NCBI RefSeq assembly: GCF_001612615.1
Contig: NZ_BDAU01000021.1
Span: 1 to 64,000 of the forward strand
Source of the DNA: Nocardia amikacinitolerans NBRC 108937
GTDB lineage: Bacteria; Actinomycetota; Actinomycetes; Mycobacteriales; Mycobacteriaceae
Reading direction: 5' to 3'
DNA length: 64,000 nucleotides
Shown in pieces: positions 43,631 through 51,445 of the stretch. The translations under genes and the position numbers were made by a program. The notes under the pieces were generated by a model. The model had not been told where the DNA came from. It saw nothing but the letters and a program-made list of their open reading frames with translations, and did not search any database. The stretch's first letter is position 1. Each line of letters begins with the position of its first letter.

Positions 43631-43767
43631 GACGCGCGCTTCACTGCGGATCTGCCGAACCGGGCCGCGTGGGTCCCGATCCCGTCTCGACGAGGGTGGA
43701 ACGGATTCGCGTGACGTTTGCTTATAGCCGCGGCCTGTGAGTGTTCACGGTCGCGATAGGCGCCGCC

Positions 43768-43797
43768 TGTGGATCAGCTTGTGGATTATGTGGATAA
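43768..43797. promoter_or_regulatory. Three DnaA-box-like nonamers
   Basis: TGTGGATCA (43768-43776), TGTGGATTA (43780-43788) and TGTGGATAA (43789-43797) lie in one orientation; the last is a perfect TTATCCACA box on the other strand. No dnaA or dnaN is nearby, so this is not the chromosomal origin by context. Confidence 0.4.
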
Positions 43798-43890
43798 CTC
43801 CCATGCCGCGGCAGGCTCCGCCCCGAACCCGCCCGTGACCGCTACGCGGGCGACGGCACGCACGTGCGCCGATCATGGCAGGATCGAATC

Positions 43891-44256
43891 GTGACGAGCT
43901 CCGAGATCCCGGCGGTGGGGGTGGAAGACCTGCCCGGCGAATTCGACCACAGCGAGCGACCGGACCAGGTCCGGGCCATCCTGCTCGACGTGCGCGAGGA
44001 CGACGAGTGGCAGCTCGGGCACGCCCCAGGCGCGATCCACATCCCGATGGTCGACGTGCCCGCCCGCACCGACGAGCTGGACCCCGACGCCGAGGTCTAC
44101 GTGGTGTGCAGGCAGGGCGGCCGGTCGATCGAGGTGGCGAAATACCTGGCCTACATCGGTTTCGAGGCCGTGCAAGTCAGCGGTGGCATGGTGGCCTGGC
44201 AGAAGTCGGGTCGCCCGCTGGTCGGCGAGAGCGACCAACCGGCGAAGATCTACTGA
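43891..44256 (+). CDS. Rhodanese-like domain protein
   Basis: A 121-residue single rhodanese domain. ILLDVREDDEWQLGHAPGAI is the entry motif and VVCRQGGRS the active-site loop with the persulfide-carrying Cys. FEAVQVSGGMVAWQKSG is the closing motif. Such proteins carry sulfane sulfur or act in cyanide or thiol chemistry; the partner is unknown. The GTG at 43891 has CAGGAT 6 nt upstream, and an upstream frame to 43864 is less likely. It lies ahead of the DUF4328-GDPD pair on the same strand. Confidence 0.88.
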   Translation: MTSSEIPAVGVEDLPGEFDHSERPDQVRAILLDVREDDEWQLGHAPGAIHIPMVDVPARTDELDPDAEVYVVCRQGGRSIEVAKYLAYIGFEAVQVSGGMVAWQKSGRPLVGESDQPAKIY

Positions 44257-44341
44257 CGAAAGAGCGAGGTGCCCAGGCAATGAGCGTCAGGCCGGGAAGC
44301 GGCTGCCCGCGGGACCACGCAGGGCGAGCGAAGGACACGCT

Positions 44342-45400
44342 GTGAGTACCATGCTGCAGCCCTGTGCGCGCTGCGGCGCGCGGTGGGCCGTACACGGCAC
44401 CCCGATGCACTGGTGCCCGCGCTGCCACGGCGTGCTGCTCTCGCCGGGGCCACTCGACGCTCCCGCCGAACGGCGCAACTACCGCTGGGTGGCGCGCCGC
44501 CCCGACCAGCGCAACGGCAGGCCCGTCGCGACGGCGGCCCGCAGGCCCGTCGCGCCGACTCCGCGCTATACGCAGATTCCGCGCTGGGGCCTACGTGACG
44601 AACCGGGCGCCGCGGCCGACGCGACCCCGCGCAGGCGCACCGCCGTGCTGGCTGGTCGGGTCACGCCGCTGTTGCTCGTCACCGCCGGGATGTTCGCGCT
44701 CGCCGCGGTCGGCGAGTTGGTGCGCTATGTCGTCCTGCTGGTCAACCGGACCCGTCTCATCGATCCGTGGGCGCTGCGTTTCTCGGATTGGCTGGTCACC
44801 GGGTCTTCGCTGCTCGCGCTGGCCTTCGCGCTCGCCAGCGGCGTCGCCCTGCTCGGCTGGCTCGTCGAGACCCGCCGCGCGGTGTTCGCGAAGGCGGGCC
44901 GCAGCGATCCCCGTTCCGCTCCCGCGCTCGTCCTCGGCTGCCTGATCCCGGTGGTGAATCTGGTCTGGCCCGGTGTGTTCCTCACCGAGATCGCCGCCGA
45001 ACGCGGCGATCCCAGGGCCCTGCGCGCGATCCGGATCTGGTGGTGCGCTTGGGTTTTCGGCGGGCTGATGGCCGCGGCCGCGCTGCTCTGGCGGACCGCG
45101 GATTCGTTGCAGGTCAAGGCGGACGGCGTGCTGTTCACGGCGTGGACCGACGCGGTCGCGGCGGCGGTGGCGGTGCTGACGCTCTGGATGCTGCGGCTGC
45201 TGGACGGGCGCGACCTGTTCGGGCGGCTCCGGTTGGCGCGCCGCTGGGTGGTCGCCGTCGATCCGCCGGTGCCGGTCATCGAGCCGGTGCACCCCGCCCG
45301 CGCCGAGGCGCCGTCCCGGGATGCGGCCGACGCCGAGATCACCGAGGATCGGGATGCCGACAGCGGTGCCGTTCAGCACGAGGAGGTCATGGCCAAGTGA
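44342..45400 (+). CDS. DUF4328 membrane protein with N-terminal zinc ribbon
   Basis: A 352-residue protein. An N-terminal zinc ribbon (CARCGARW, then WCPRCHG; two CxxC pairs within 30 residues) precedes a Pro/Arg-rich linker. A membrane part with about five helices (115-315) follows, containing ALVLGCLIPVVNLVWPGVFLTE (split: the PVVNLVWP core is typical of DUF4328). The acidic tail ends EEVMAK. The function is unknown. The GTG at 44342 (VSTMLQPCARCG) has GAAGGAC upstream; an ATG three codons later is possible. The stop overlaps the GDPD start (GTGA), so the two are coupled. In M. tuberculosis a membrane gene (Rv3843c, from memory) also neighbours glpQ1. Confidence 0.85.
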   Translation: MSTMLQPCARCGARWAVHGTPMHWCPRCHGVLLSPGPLDAPAERRNYRWVARRPDQRNGRPVATAARRPVAPTPRYTQIPRWGLRDEPGAAADATPRRRTAVLAGRVTPLLLVTAGMFALAAVGELVRYVVLLVNRTRLIDPWALRFSDWLVTGSSLLALAFALASGVALLGWLVETRRAVFAKAGRSDPRSAPALVLGCLIPVVNLVWPGVFLTEIAAERGDPRALRAIRIWWCAWVFGGLMAAAALLWRTADSLQVKADGVLFTAWTDAVAAAVAVLTLWMLRLLDGRDLFGRLRLARRWVVAVDPPVPVIEPVHPARAEAPSRDAADAEITEDRDADSGAVQHEEVMAK

Positions 45401-46164
45401 GCCAGAGCAGTCGCGCACCGTTCGTCGTCGCGCACCGCGGCGCTTCGGCGGCGCGTCCCGAGCACACGCTCGCCGCGTACGAACTCGCGCTCCAGGAGGG
45501 CGCGGACGGCGTGGAGTGCGACGTCCGGCTGACCAGGGACGGACATCTGGTCTGCGTGCACGACCGCACGGTCGACCGCACCTCGTCGGGCACCGGGCTG
45601 GTCAGCGAGATGACACTGGACGAATTGCGCTCGCTCGACTTCGGCGGCGACGGCCAGCCCGCCTCGGTGCTCACCCTCAGCGAACTCATCGAGCTGGTGC
45701 TCGACTGGCGCAGCAGACCGACCAAGCTGTTCATCGAGACCAAGCACCCGGTCCGCTACGGCGCGCTGGTGGAGAACAAGCTGCTCGCCGAGCTCCAGCG
45801 CTTCGGCATCGCCACGCCCGCCTCGGCGGATCACTCGCGCGCCGTCGTCATGTCGTTCGCCGCGACGGCTGTGTGGCGGATCCGCCGCGCCGCGCCGCTG
45901 CTGCCCACGGTGCTGCTCGGCGAGTCCTCGCGCTACCTCGGCGGCGGCGCCGCGACCACCGTCGGCGCCACGGCCGTCGGGCCGTCGGTGAAGACGTTGC
46001 GCGAGCACCCGGATCTGGTGGACAAGGCCGCCGCGGCGGGGCGCGCCACCTACTGCTGGACCGTGGACGATCCCGAGGACGTGCTGCTGTGCGCCGACCT
46101 CGGCGTGAGCTGGGTCGCGACCAATCACCCCGGCCGCACGAAGACTTTGCTCACCGCCGCGTAA
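45397..46164 (+). CDS. glpQ1: Glycerophosphodiester phosphodiesterase
   Basis: A 255-residue cytosolic GDPD hydrolysing glycerophosphodiesters to glycerol 3-phosphate and an alcohol. The active-site pieces are clear: VAHRGASAARPEHTLAAYE (HR..., E), GADGVECDVRLTRDGHLVCVHD (split for length; E-x-D and HD), a central LFIETKHP (E and K) and a C-terminal WTVDDPED. There is no signal peptide. The GTG at 45397 overlaps the preceding stop by 4 bp. The gene position matches M. tuberculosis glpQ1 (Rv3842c), next to bfrB; the symbol is given on that basis. Confidence 0.9.
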   Translation: MSQSSRAPFVVAHRGASAARPEHTLAAYELALQEGADGVECDVRLTRDGHLVCVHDRTVDRTSSGTGLVSEMTLDELRSLDFGGDGQPASVLTLSELIELVLDWRSRPTKLFIETKHPVRYGALVENKLLAELQRFGIATPASADHSRAVVMSFAATAVWRIRRAAPLLPTVLLGESSRYLGGGAATTVGATAVGPSVKTLREHPDLVDKAAAAGRATYCWTVDDPEDVLLCADLGVSWVATNHPGRTKTLLTAA

Positions 46165-46229
46165 TCGGTTCTGTCCCACGCCGTGGCGCATTGCGGCGAC
46201 GGTCACAGCACCCTGTAGTTTGAGCCCTC

Positions 46230-47150
46230 GTGGGTAAGAGCAAGCGCAACAGTCCGAAGCCCGGAGGGAACCGGGCGCAGCGTCTCGCCGAGCGCAAGGC
46301 GGCGCAGGAGCAGGCGGCCAACGCCGTCACCCGGCCGTTCGAAGGGTTGGCCGCGGAATGCGATCTGGTCGCACTGCGGGAATTCGTGCCGTCGGCGACC
46401 GCGACGCTGAAGCTGTCGCCCGAGGTGGCCGCCGAGCGTTCGGTCGTGCTCGCCACGGTGCTGCCCGGCGCGGTGGCCGCGCTGGTCCGCGCTGGCGACG
46501 AGCCGACCGGTTACGTCGGCACCCAGGTGCAGTTCCAGGGCGCCGACCCGGCCGCCGATATCGCCGCCGCGATCCTGTGGACCCAATCCGCCGAGCCCGG
46601 CGACTCGCTGACCTCCGTCGAGAGCGTCGCGAGCGGTCCGAGGCTGGCCGACGTCATCGATCCGGGCGCCGACCTGGAACTCACCGTGCACCAGGACTTC
46701 GACTGGTGGGTCCCGGAGGGCGTGACGCCCGATCCGCAGGTGGCCGCGACCATCGAGCAGGCCAAGCAGGCGATCATGCCGTCGGCGCGGCTGGAGCTCG
46801 GCGGCGACGCCGTCGGCGCGGCCTGGTGGGTCGACGCGGGTGAGAAGGCGCATGTGCGCTGGGTCCGCCCGGAGAACGAGGACGACCTGATGCTGGCGCT
46901 GGCCCGGCTGCACGCCTCGGGCGGGCTGCACATGGGCGAGGGTTCGCGCTTCGCGGGCTCGTTCCGCACGCACGGGCTGCTGGTGCCGGTGTTCGACCTG
47001 GATCCGGAGCGCCACCCCAGCGAATGGACCGAGCCCGCCGCCGAATTCGGCGTCCGCCTGCTCGGTGCGCTGGCTACGGACACGCCGCTGACCGCCGACG
47101 AGCGCCGCTCGCGCGATGGTCTGCGCTCGCGTCAGGTGACCCTGCGCTGA
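46230..47150 (+). CDS. DUF5926 family protein
   Basis: A 306-residue soluble protein. The N-terminus is basic (MGKSKRNSPKPGGNRAQRLA). The rest includes EFVPSATATLKL, a DFDWWVPEG motif and GGLHMGEGSRFAGSFRTHGL, the pattern of the actinobacterial DUF5926 family, sometimes loosely labelled SecA-related because of its C-terminal similarity to SecA tails. No enzymatic motif is visible. The GTG at 46230 follows TAGTTT by 8 nt. It lies between GDPD and the small-peptide/bfrB region, with its own promoter. Confidence 0.85.
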   Translation: MGKSKRNSPKPGGNRAQRLAERKAAQEQAANAVTRPFEGLAAECDLVALREFVPSATATLKLSPEVAAERSVVLATVLPGAVAALVRAGDEPTGYVGTQVQFQGADPAADIAAAILWTQSAEPGDSLTSVESVASGPRLADVIDPGADLELTVHQDFDWWVPEGVTPDPQVAATIEQAKQAIMPSARLELGGDAVGAAWWVDAGEKAHVRWVRPENEDDLMLALARLHASGGLHMGEGSRFAGSFRTHGLLVPVFDLDPERHPSEWTEPAAEFGVRLLGALATDTPLTADERRSRDGLRSRQVTLR

Positions 47151-47217
47151 CTCCGGAAATTTCCCGGAGCATTTTTGTGAAAAACCCTTCTTTCAGACCT
47201 GTCGCGGGATAAGTTCT

Positions 47218-47257
47218 CACCATCACCGTTACTGGTGATGGTGCGGATTACCGCACC
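47218..47257 (+). promoter_or_regulatory. Two mutually exclusive hairpins ahead of an 18-codon gene
   Basis: Hairpin 1 is CACCATCACC, loop GTTACT, GGTGATGGTG (47218-47243, 10 bp perfect). Hairpin 2 is GGTGCGG, loop ATTA, CCGCACC (47240-47257, 7 bp perfect). They share 47240-47243 and cannot fully form together. Hairpin 2 ends 27 nt before the ATG of the peptide gene. Confidence 0.6.
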
Positions 47258-47284
47258 GCACAGATGAGGAAAGTAGGGAACACC

Positions 47285-47341
47285 ATGGAAGCCATTCTTG
47301 CGCTGCTCAAGACGCTGCTCAGCTCGTTGAGCGCCAGCTGA
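47285..47341 (+). CDS. 18-residue amphipathic peptide
   Basis: An 18-codon frame encoding MEAILALLKTLLSSLSAS. Hydrophobic residues fall at 1, 4, 5, 8, 11, 12 and 15, the spacing of one face of an alpha helix; Ser, Thr and Lys fill the other face. Such peptides can bind membranes (compare phenol-soluble modulins, type I toxins, small regulatory membrane peptides). A GGGA run lies 5 nt before the ATG. The frame sits between a structured leader and a 14-bp terminator 18 bp past its stop, as if it were a stand-alone transcription unit. It is next to bfrB. Coding is inferred, not proven. Confidence 0.55.
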   Translation: MEAILALLKTLLSSLSAS

Positions 47342-47359
47342 GGCAACCATCTCGGTCCG

Positions 47360-47395
47360 AACAAGCCCAGCTCGTCGCGAAGAGCTGGGCTTGTT
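47360..47395. terminator. Terminator between the 18-codon gene and bfrB
   Basis: A 14-bp perfect stem (AACAAGCCCAGCTC, loop GTCGCGAA, GAGCTGGGCTTGTT) ends in TTGTT on the plus strand. It serves both the peptide gene and the converging bfrB. Confidence 0.88.
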
Positions 47396-47410
47396 CTGCC
47401 GAAAGCCCTT

Positions 47411-47959
47411 TTAGATGTGGCCGCCCGCTGTCGAGGGCGCGCCCGAGGCATCGGACGGAGAACTCATCTCCCGCGCGATGAAATTCTCCAGATCGAACAT
47501 GTTCGAACCGGCGCGGTCGGCGACGTTGAGCAGCGTCGTCATACGGGCGACCTCCTCGACCTGTTCCTTGAGGAACCACTGCATGAACTGCTCGCCGAGG
47601 TAATCGCCCTCTTCGCGGGCCGTGCTCGCCAACCGGATGATCTGGTCGGTGACGGTCTTCTCCTGGTTGAGGGCCAGGGCGATCGGTTCCCGAACATCGT
47701 CGAAATGGGACTTCGCCGGGTCTATGCCGGAAAGCTCGACGCTGATATCCCGGTCGAGGAAGTACTGCACGATCATCATCGCGTGATTGCGCTCTTCCAC
47801 GGCCTGCGCGTAGAACCGCTTTGCCAGAATCGGCAGATCCGCATTGTCGAACCACACCGCGATCGCGATGTATTGGTGTTCGGCATTGAATTCGTGCCGG
47901 ATCTGGTCGTGGAGCAGGCTGTGGAACTTGCTTTTCGGGGATTCCGGATGGCTGGACAT
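47411..47959 (-). CDS. bfrB: Ferritin (BfrB-like)
   Basis: A 182-residue non-haem ferritin storing iron. Ferroxidase ligands are intact: Glu23 (RHEFNAEHQY), Glu56 and His59 (EERNHAMM), and the later Glu residues in LNQEKTVTDQ and EQFMQWFLKEQVEE. The C-terminus ends APSTAGGHI, close to the M. tuberculosis BfrB tail. The ATG at 47959 has TAATGT 6 nt upstream. An IdeR-like site at 48011-48029 lies 52 bp upstream, consistent with iron-dependent activation known for mycobacterial bfrB. A degraded paralogue lies directly upstream. Confidence 0.96.
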   Translation of the reverse strand: MSSHPESPKSKFHSLLHDQIRHEFNAEHQYIAIAVWFDNADLPILAKRFYAQAVEERNHAMMIVQYFLDRDISVELSGIDPAKSHFDDVREPIALALNQEKTVTDQIIRLASTAREEGDYLGEQFMQWFLKEQVEEVARMTTLLNVADRAGSNMFDLENFIAREMSSPSDASGAPSTAGGHI

Positions 47960-48010
47960 GTCGCCACATTATCGCTGGTCAGGGCGCCTGTCATCCAAGT
48001 GCACCCTTAT

Positions 48011-48029
48011 TGAGGCTAGTATTGCCTAA
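48011..48029. promoter_or_regulatory. Candidate IdeR/DtxR box upstream of bfrB
   Basis: TTAGGCAATACTAGCCTCA on the minus strand agrees with the 19-bp consensus TTAGGTTAGGCTAACCTAA at about 13 positions. Mycobacterial bfrB carries IdeR sites upstream through which iron-bound IdeR activates it. Confidence 0.5.
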
Positions 48030-48573
48030 TTAAATGTTCACTGCGCCAGCCATTTTCGGGGCCGAAATGTCGGGCTTTGTGGAAGCGCGTACCTCGCGCG
48101 CTACGAACTGCTCGACGTCGAACAGGTTGCCCTCCCGGTCGAGCACCGTCAGCAGCGTCGTCATCCGGGCGACGTTGTCCAGCTGCGCTTTCAGGAACCA
48201 CTGGGTGAATCGCTCGCCGAGGTAGTCGCCGGTCTCCCGCGCGGCCTTCGCGAGCGCGGTCACCCGCGGTGTACTCGCGCTCCGCCTCGAGCAGGAAAGC
48301 CATTGCGGCGCGCGGGGATTCGAAGTCCGAGCGGATCGAGTCGAGGCCTCCGACCCGGATCTCCAGATCCCGGTCGAGTAGATACTGCACCATGCGCAGC
48401 GCGTGCCCGCGGTGCTCCTCCGAACGGACATAGCAATGTCGGGCCAACTGCGGGAGCCGGTGCGCGTCGAAGTAGACCGCACCGGCCAGATACTGCTGCG
48501 CGACGGTGAATCCGTGCCGGATCTGATCGCGCAGCAGGGCCGGGAACGACAGGGCGCCATCGGTGTCGGACAT
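48030..48573 (-). pseudogene. Ferritin paralogue, frameshifted
   Basis: A bfrB-like gene read in two frames. The N-terminal part (MSDTDGALSFPALLRDQIRH to LLEAEREYT) and the C-terminal part (RVTALAKAARETGDYLGERF, then TQWFLKAQLDNVARMTTLL to the stop at 48030) meet near 48265-48270. Alignment with BfrB suggests loss of 2 nt there. As sequenced, the first frame runs on to 48016 with unrelated residues. Independently, two ferroxidase ligands are changed: Glu23 to Gly21 and Glu56 to His54, while His57 remains. So the protein had probably lost iron oxidation before or besides the frameshift. Sequencing error cannot be excluded. Confidence 0.82.
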
Positions 48574-48582
48574 ACTCCGACG

Positions 48583-50529
48583 CTACCGCGTGAGCAGCTC
48601 CTCCGGGATGGATCTGTCGTCCGCGAGCGCCTCGAAGAACGCGCCCGCCTTCGTCTTGTCCCAGAGCAGCACGTTGCCGATGCCGGAGACGTCGTCGAAA
48701 CCGCCGACCGGCACCGTGGTCGCGACCGTGTCGCCGCGCATCGCCCAGCCGAGGCGGCCGAGGTCCCAGATGTGATCGCCCTCGTCGACCTTCAGCGAGC
48801 GCGCCGTGTCACCCGCCAGCGGCCACAGTTTGAACGGGTTGGCCAGGGTCGCGCCGCTGGTCGCCTTCTGCAACAGCGCGGCCATGAAGAGGCGCTGGTT
48901 GTTCATCCGGTCGATATCGGCGAGCGCGGTCGCCCTCGACCGCACGAAGCCGAGCGAGTCGGGTCCGTTCAGCTTCTGGCAGCCCGCCTCCAGGTTGATC
49001 CCGGCGAGCGGGTCATCGATGGGCTTGGGCACGCAGACATCGATTCCGCCCAGCGTGTCGACGATGCCCGCGAAGCCGGCGAAGCCGATCTGGGCGTAGT
49101 GGTCGATGCGCAGGCCGGTCGCGACCTCGACGGTCTGCACGAGGAGCTGCGGCCCGCCGATCGCGAACGCGGCGTTGAGCTTGTCCTTGCCGTGGCCGGG
49201 GATGCCGACGTAGGAGTCGCGCGGCAGGCTGACCAGCGTGGTCGGGCCCGACTTCGGGATGTGCACCAGCATGATCGTGTCGGTGCGCTCCGGACCGACC
49301 TCGCCGCCGGTCGCCAGCTCCTGTTCCTGTTCGGGGGACAGCCCGCCGCGACCGTCGGAGCCCACAAGCAGCCAGTTGGTGCCGGGGGTGTTGCCGACGC
49401 GGTCGGTGTATTCGGCCAAGGCGTCGATGCGGGTCAGCTTGCCGTCCAGGTTGATCACCGCCGCGACCGAGCCGACGACCAAGAGCAGCAGAAACACCAG
49501 GAACCACCGGAAAGGACGCCGCTTGCGACGCGGGCGCGGGGCGCGATCGGCACGCGGTGGCGCGGCGGGAGGCGGCGGTGGTGGAGTGCCGCGGCGTCCA
49601 CGCGGGCTGGGGGTGTGGGCGCGCGGGACGGGATCGTGGAACGGCTCCGGTTGCTGCGTCGGCGCGTACTCGGGTTCGGCTTTGCGCATTCGCGGGGGTG
49701 CTTCGTGCGACTCCTGGGGGACCTGTGAGTAGGCGAGTTGCTGCGGGTCGGCGCCGTCGCGGCGGAGGATCTTGGTGGTCCGTTCGATCCGGCCGTGCGG
49801 CGGGCGGTCGTGTCGGACCGTTGCGTCGCCGTGCGGCGGGAGTCCTTCACGGCCCGCGGCAGCGTGGCCCGCTGCGTGGCCGGGACCATCAGCTCGGCCT
49901 GACCGCGGAGCCGCGCCGTATCCCGCGGCCGCGTGGCCCGGGGCTGGGTGGCCCGCATCGCCAGAGCCCGGGGCGGCATGACCGCGTGGTCGGGCATTGC
50001 GGTCCTGCGCTGCCGGGTCGACGTCCCGGCCCCGACCGGGAGCGGCGGCGTCGCCCGAGCTGGGGACTTCACCTCGACCATGCGGCGGCGCACCGGCATG
50101 GCCCGATCGCTGCGTAGCGGCGTGGTCGGGCGGAGGTGCGGAGGTGCGGCCTGCGGGCTCGGCGGCAACGCCGTGCGGAAATCGCCCCGGTGGCGGCGCC
50201 GCAGGGTGGTCCGGTCGCGCGGGGGCGGCGTGTCCTTGTGGCGGTCGTGCGGAGTGGCGCTGTGGCGGGACGCCATCGCGGCCGCGCGGCGGATTGGACC
50301 GGCCGTGTTCAGGGGGCTGGACGGGCTCGCGGCCGTGCGGTGGATTCGCACGGCCGTGTTCAGGGGGCCGGACGTGCGGTGGGTTGGCTCCTCGACCGGA
50401 GTCCGGAGGTGGAACTGCGCCTCGGGGCGGGACGGCGCCGCCCGGTTGGGGTGGTCGCGGCACGCCGGGTCGGCCCTGCGGCGGCGGCACCCGGCGCGTC
50501 CGCGCATCGCGGGGGTCGTCGCCGTTCAT
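48583..50529 (-). CDS. LytR-CpsA-Psr (LCP) family protein with long N-terminal extension
   Basis: A 648-residue protein. About 330 residues of Pro/His/Arg/Ala-rich low-complexity sequence (repeats of PPRG, RPPEHGR, PPHG) lie on the cytosolic side. One membrane helix (about 345-365) and an extracellular LCP domain follow. LCP residues are present: GSDGRGG, RTDTIMLVHIP, LVSLPRDSYVGIP, KLNAAFAIGG and LGFVRSRATALADIDR. LCP enzymes attach arabinogalactan or other polymers to peptidoglycan. The ATG at 50529 (MNGDDPRDAR) has TAGAGT 7 nt upstream. The gene lies where Rv3840 is in M. tuberculosis. The long tail is unusual and may be phosphorylated or a scaffold. Confidence 0.9.
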   Translation of the reverse strand: MNGDDPRDARTRRVPPPQGRPGVPRPPQPGGAVPPRGAVPPPDSGRGANPPHVRPPEHGRANPPHGREPVQPPEHGRSNPPRGRDGVPPQRHSARPPQGHAAPARPDHPAAPPPGRFPHGVAAEPAGRTSAPPPDHAATQRSGHAGAPPHGRGEVPSSGDAAAPGRGRDVDPAAQDRNARPRGHAAPGSGDAGHPAPGHAAAGYGAAPRSGRADGPGHAAGHAAAGREGLPPHGDATVRHDRPPHGRIERTTKILRRDGADPQQLAYSQVPQESHEAPPRMRKAEPEYAPTQQPEPFHDPVPRAHTPSPRGRRGTPPPPPPAAPPRADRAPRPRRKRRPFRWFLVFLLLLVVGSVAAVINLDGKLTRIDALAEYTDRVGNTPGTNWLLVGSDGRGGLSPEQEQELATGGEVGPERTDTIMLVHIPKSGPTTLVSLPRDSYVGIPGHGKDKLNAAFAIGGPQLLVQTVEVATGLRIDHYAQIGFAGFAGIVDTLGGIDVCVPKPIDDPLAGINLEAGCQKLNGPDSLGFVRSRATALADIDRMNNQRLFMAALLQKATSGATLANPFKLWPLAGDTARSLKVDEGDHIWDLGRLGWAMRGDTVATTVPVGGFDDVSGIGNVLLWDKTKAGAFFEALADDRSIPEELLTR

Positions 50530-50596
50530 CACACTGACTCTACTGATCGGGGGCGGCATGGGGTTTCTCCCATAATCACCCGGCCGGGTGATTCCG

Positions 50597-51385
50597 TTAC
50601 GGCAGCCAGGAAACGTGTCCGCGCAGCGCCGTGTAGCCGACGTAGGCGACCGCGTCGATGGTCGCGTGCGCCAAGATCAGCGGCCACAGCCGGTTGGTGC
50701 GCTGCCAGTAGCGGCCGAAGATCAAACCCATCACGAGGTTTCCCAGACCGCCGCCGAGCCCCTGGTAGAGGTGATAGCTGCCGCGTAACAGCGCCGAGGC
50801 GACCAGCGCGGAATTCTCCGTCCAGCCCAGCCTGCGCAGCCGCGTGATGAGATACGCGACCACGAGGATCTCCTCGGCGAACGAATTCGCGCAGGCGGAC
50901 AGGATCAGCACGGGCAGCCGCCACCAGTGCTCATCCAGCGAACTCGGCACGATCGTCACGCTGAACCCCATCGCGTGCGCGGCCAGATACAGCCCGAGAC
51001 CGGGCAACCCGATGATCGCCGCCAATACCAGCCCGGGCAGCCCGTCCGATTTCGGACGGAACCGCGCGAGCCCGATCAATCGCGGCCCGATCCCGCTGCG
51101 CCACAACAGGTACAGACCAAGCGCCGCCCACCCGGCCAGCCGCAACACCCCGAGCAACTGGAACAGCAGATCGATCAGCGAGTGGTCGGAGCGCGAGGCG
51201 TTCAGCGCGACCGTCCGCCCACCGACGCCGCCCGGCCCGAGCGCGCTGTCCACCAGCGAGAGCGCCGCGCTGACCCCACTCACCCCGAAGGTCACGGTCA
51301 GCACGATCGCGATCTCGATCCGAATCCCGAGACGCTCCCGGTCGGTCAACTCGGATTCGCCGGGGGCATCCGACTCAGCACGCAT
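50597..51385 (-). CDS. CPBP family intramembrane metalloprotease
   Basis: A 262-residue membrane protein with about seven helices. The CPBP/Abi (CAAX protease) motifs are present: EE171-172 in SFAEEILVVAYLITR, His205 in RGSYHLYQG and His240 in LAHATID, which form the glutamate-dependent active site. The usual EExxxRG is EEILVVAY here, without the Arg. Bacterial members act in bacteriocin immunity or membrane protein processing; the substrate is unknown. The ATG at 51385 has TAGATT 6 nt upstream. Confidence 0.88.
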   Translation of the reverse strand: MRAESDAPGESELTDRERLGIRIEIAIVLTVTFGVSGVSAALSLVDSALGPGGVGGRTVALNASRSDHSLIDLLFQLLGVLRLAGWAALGLYLLWRSGIGPRLIGLARFRPKSDGLPGLVLAAIIGLPGLGLYLAAHAMGFSVTIVPSSLDEHWWRLPVLILSACANSFAEEILVVAYLITRLRRLGWTENSALVASALLRGSYHLYQGLGGGLGNLVMGLIFGRYWQRTNRLWPLILAHATIDAVAYVGYTALRGHVSWLP

Positions 51386-51445
51386 GCGTCGAATCTAGCG
51401 ACGGGTCCGCGTTCGAGGGTCGCGACAGCGATGTGGGGCGTGCGG

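Noticed and set aside
43490..43714. 74-codon plus-strand frame in the hypothetical-rhodanese gap
   Set aside because: It crosses a 19-bp stem-loop whose two arms would be translated as unrelated residues; no start signals or homology features were seen.
43768..43797. DnaA boxes as a replication origin
   Set aside because: Only three boxes, no AT-rich unwinding region and no dnaA, dnaN or rpmH nearby; kept only as a possible titration site.
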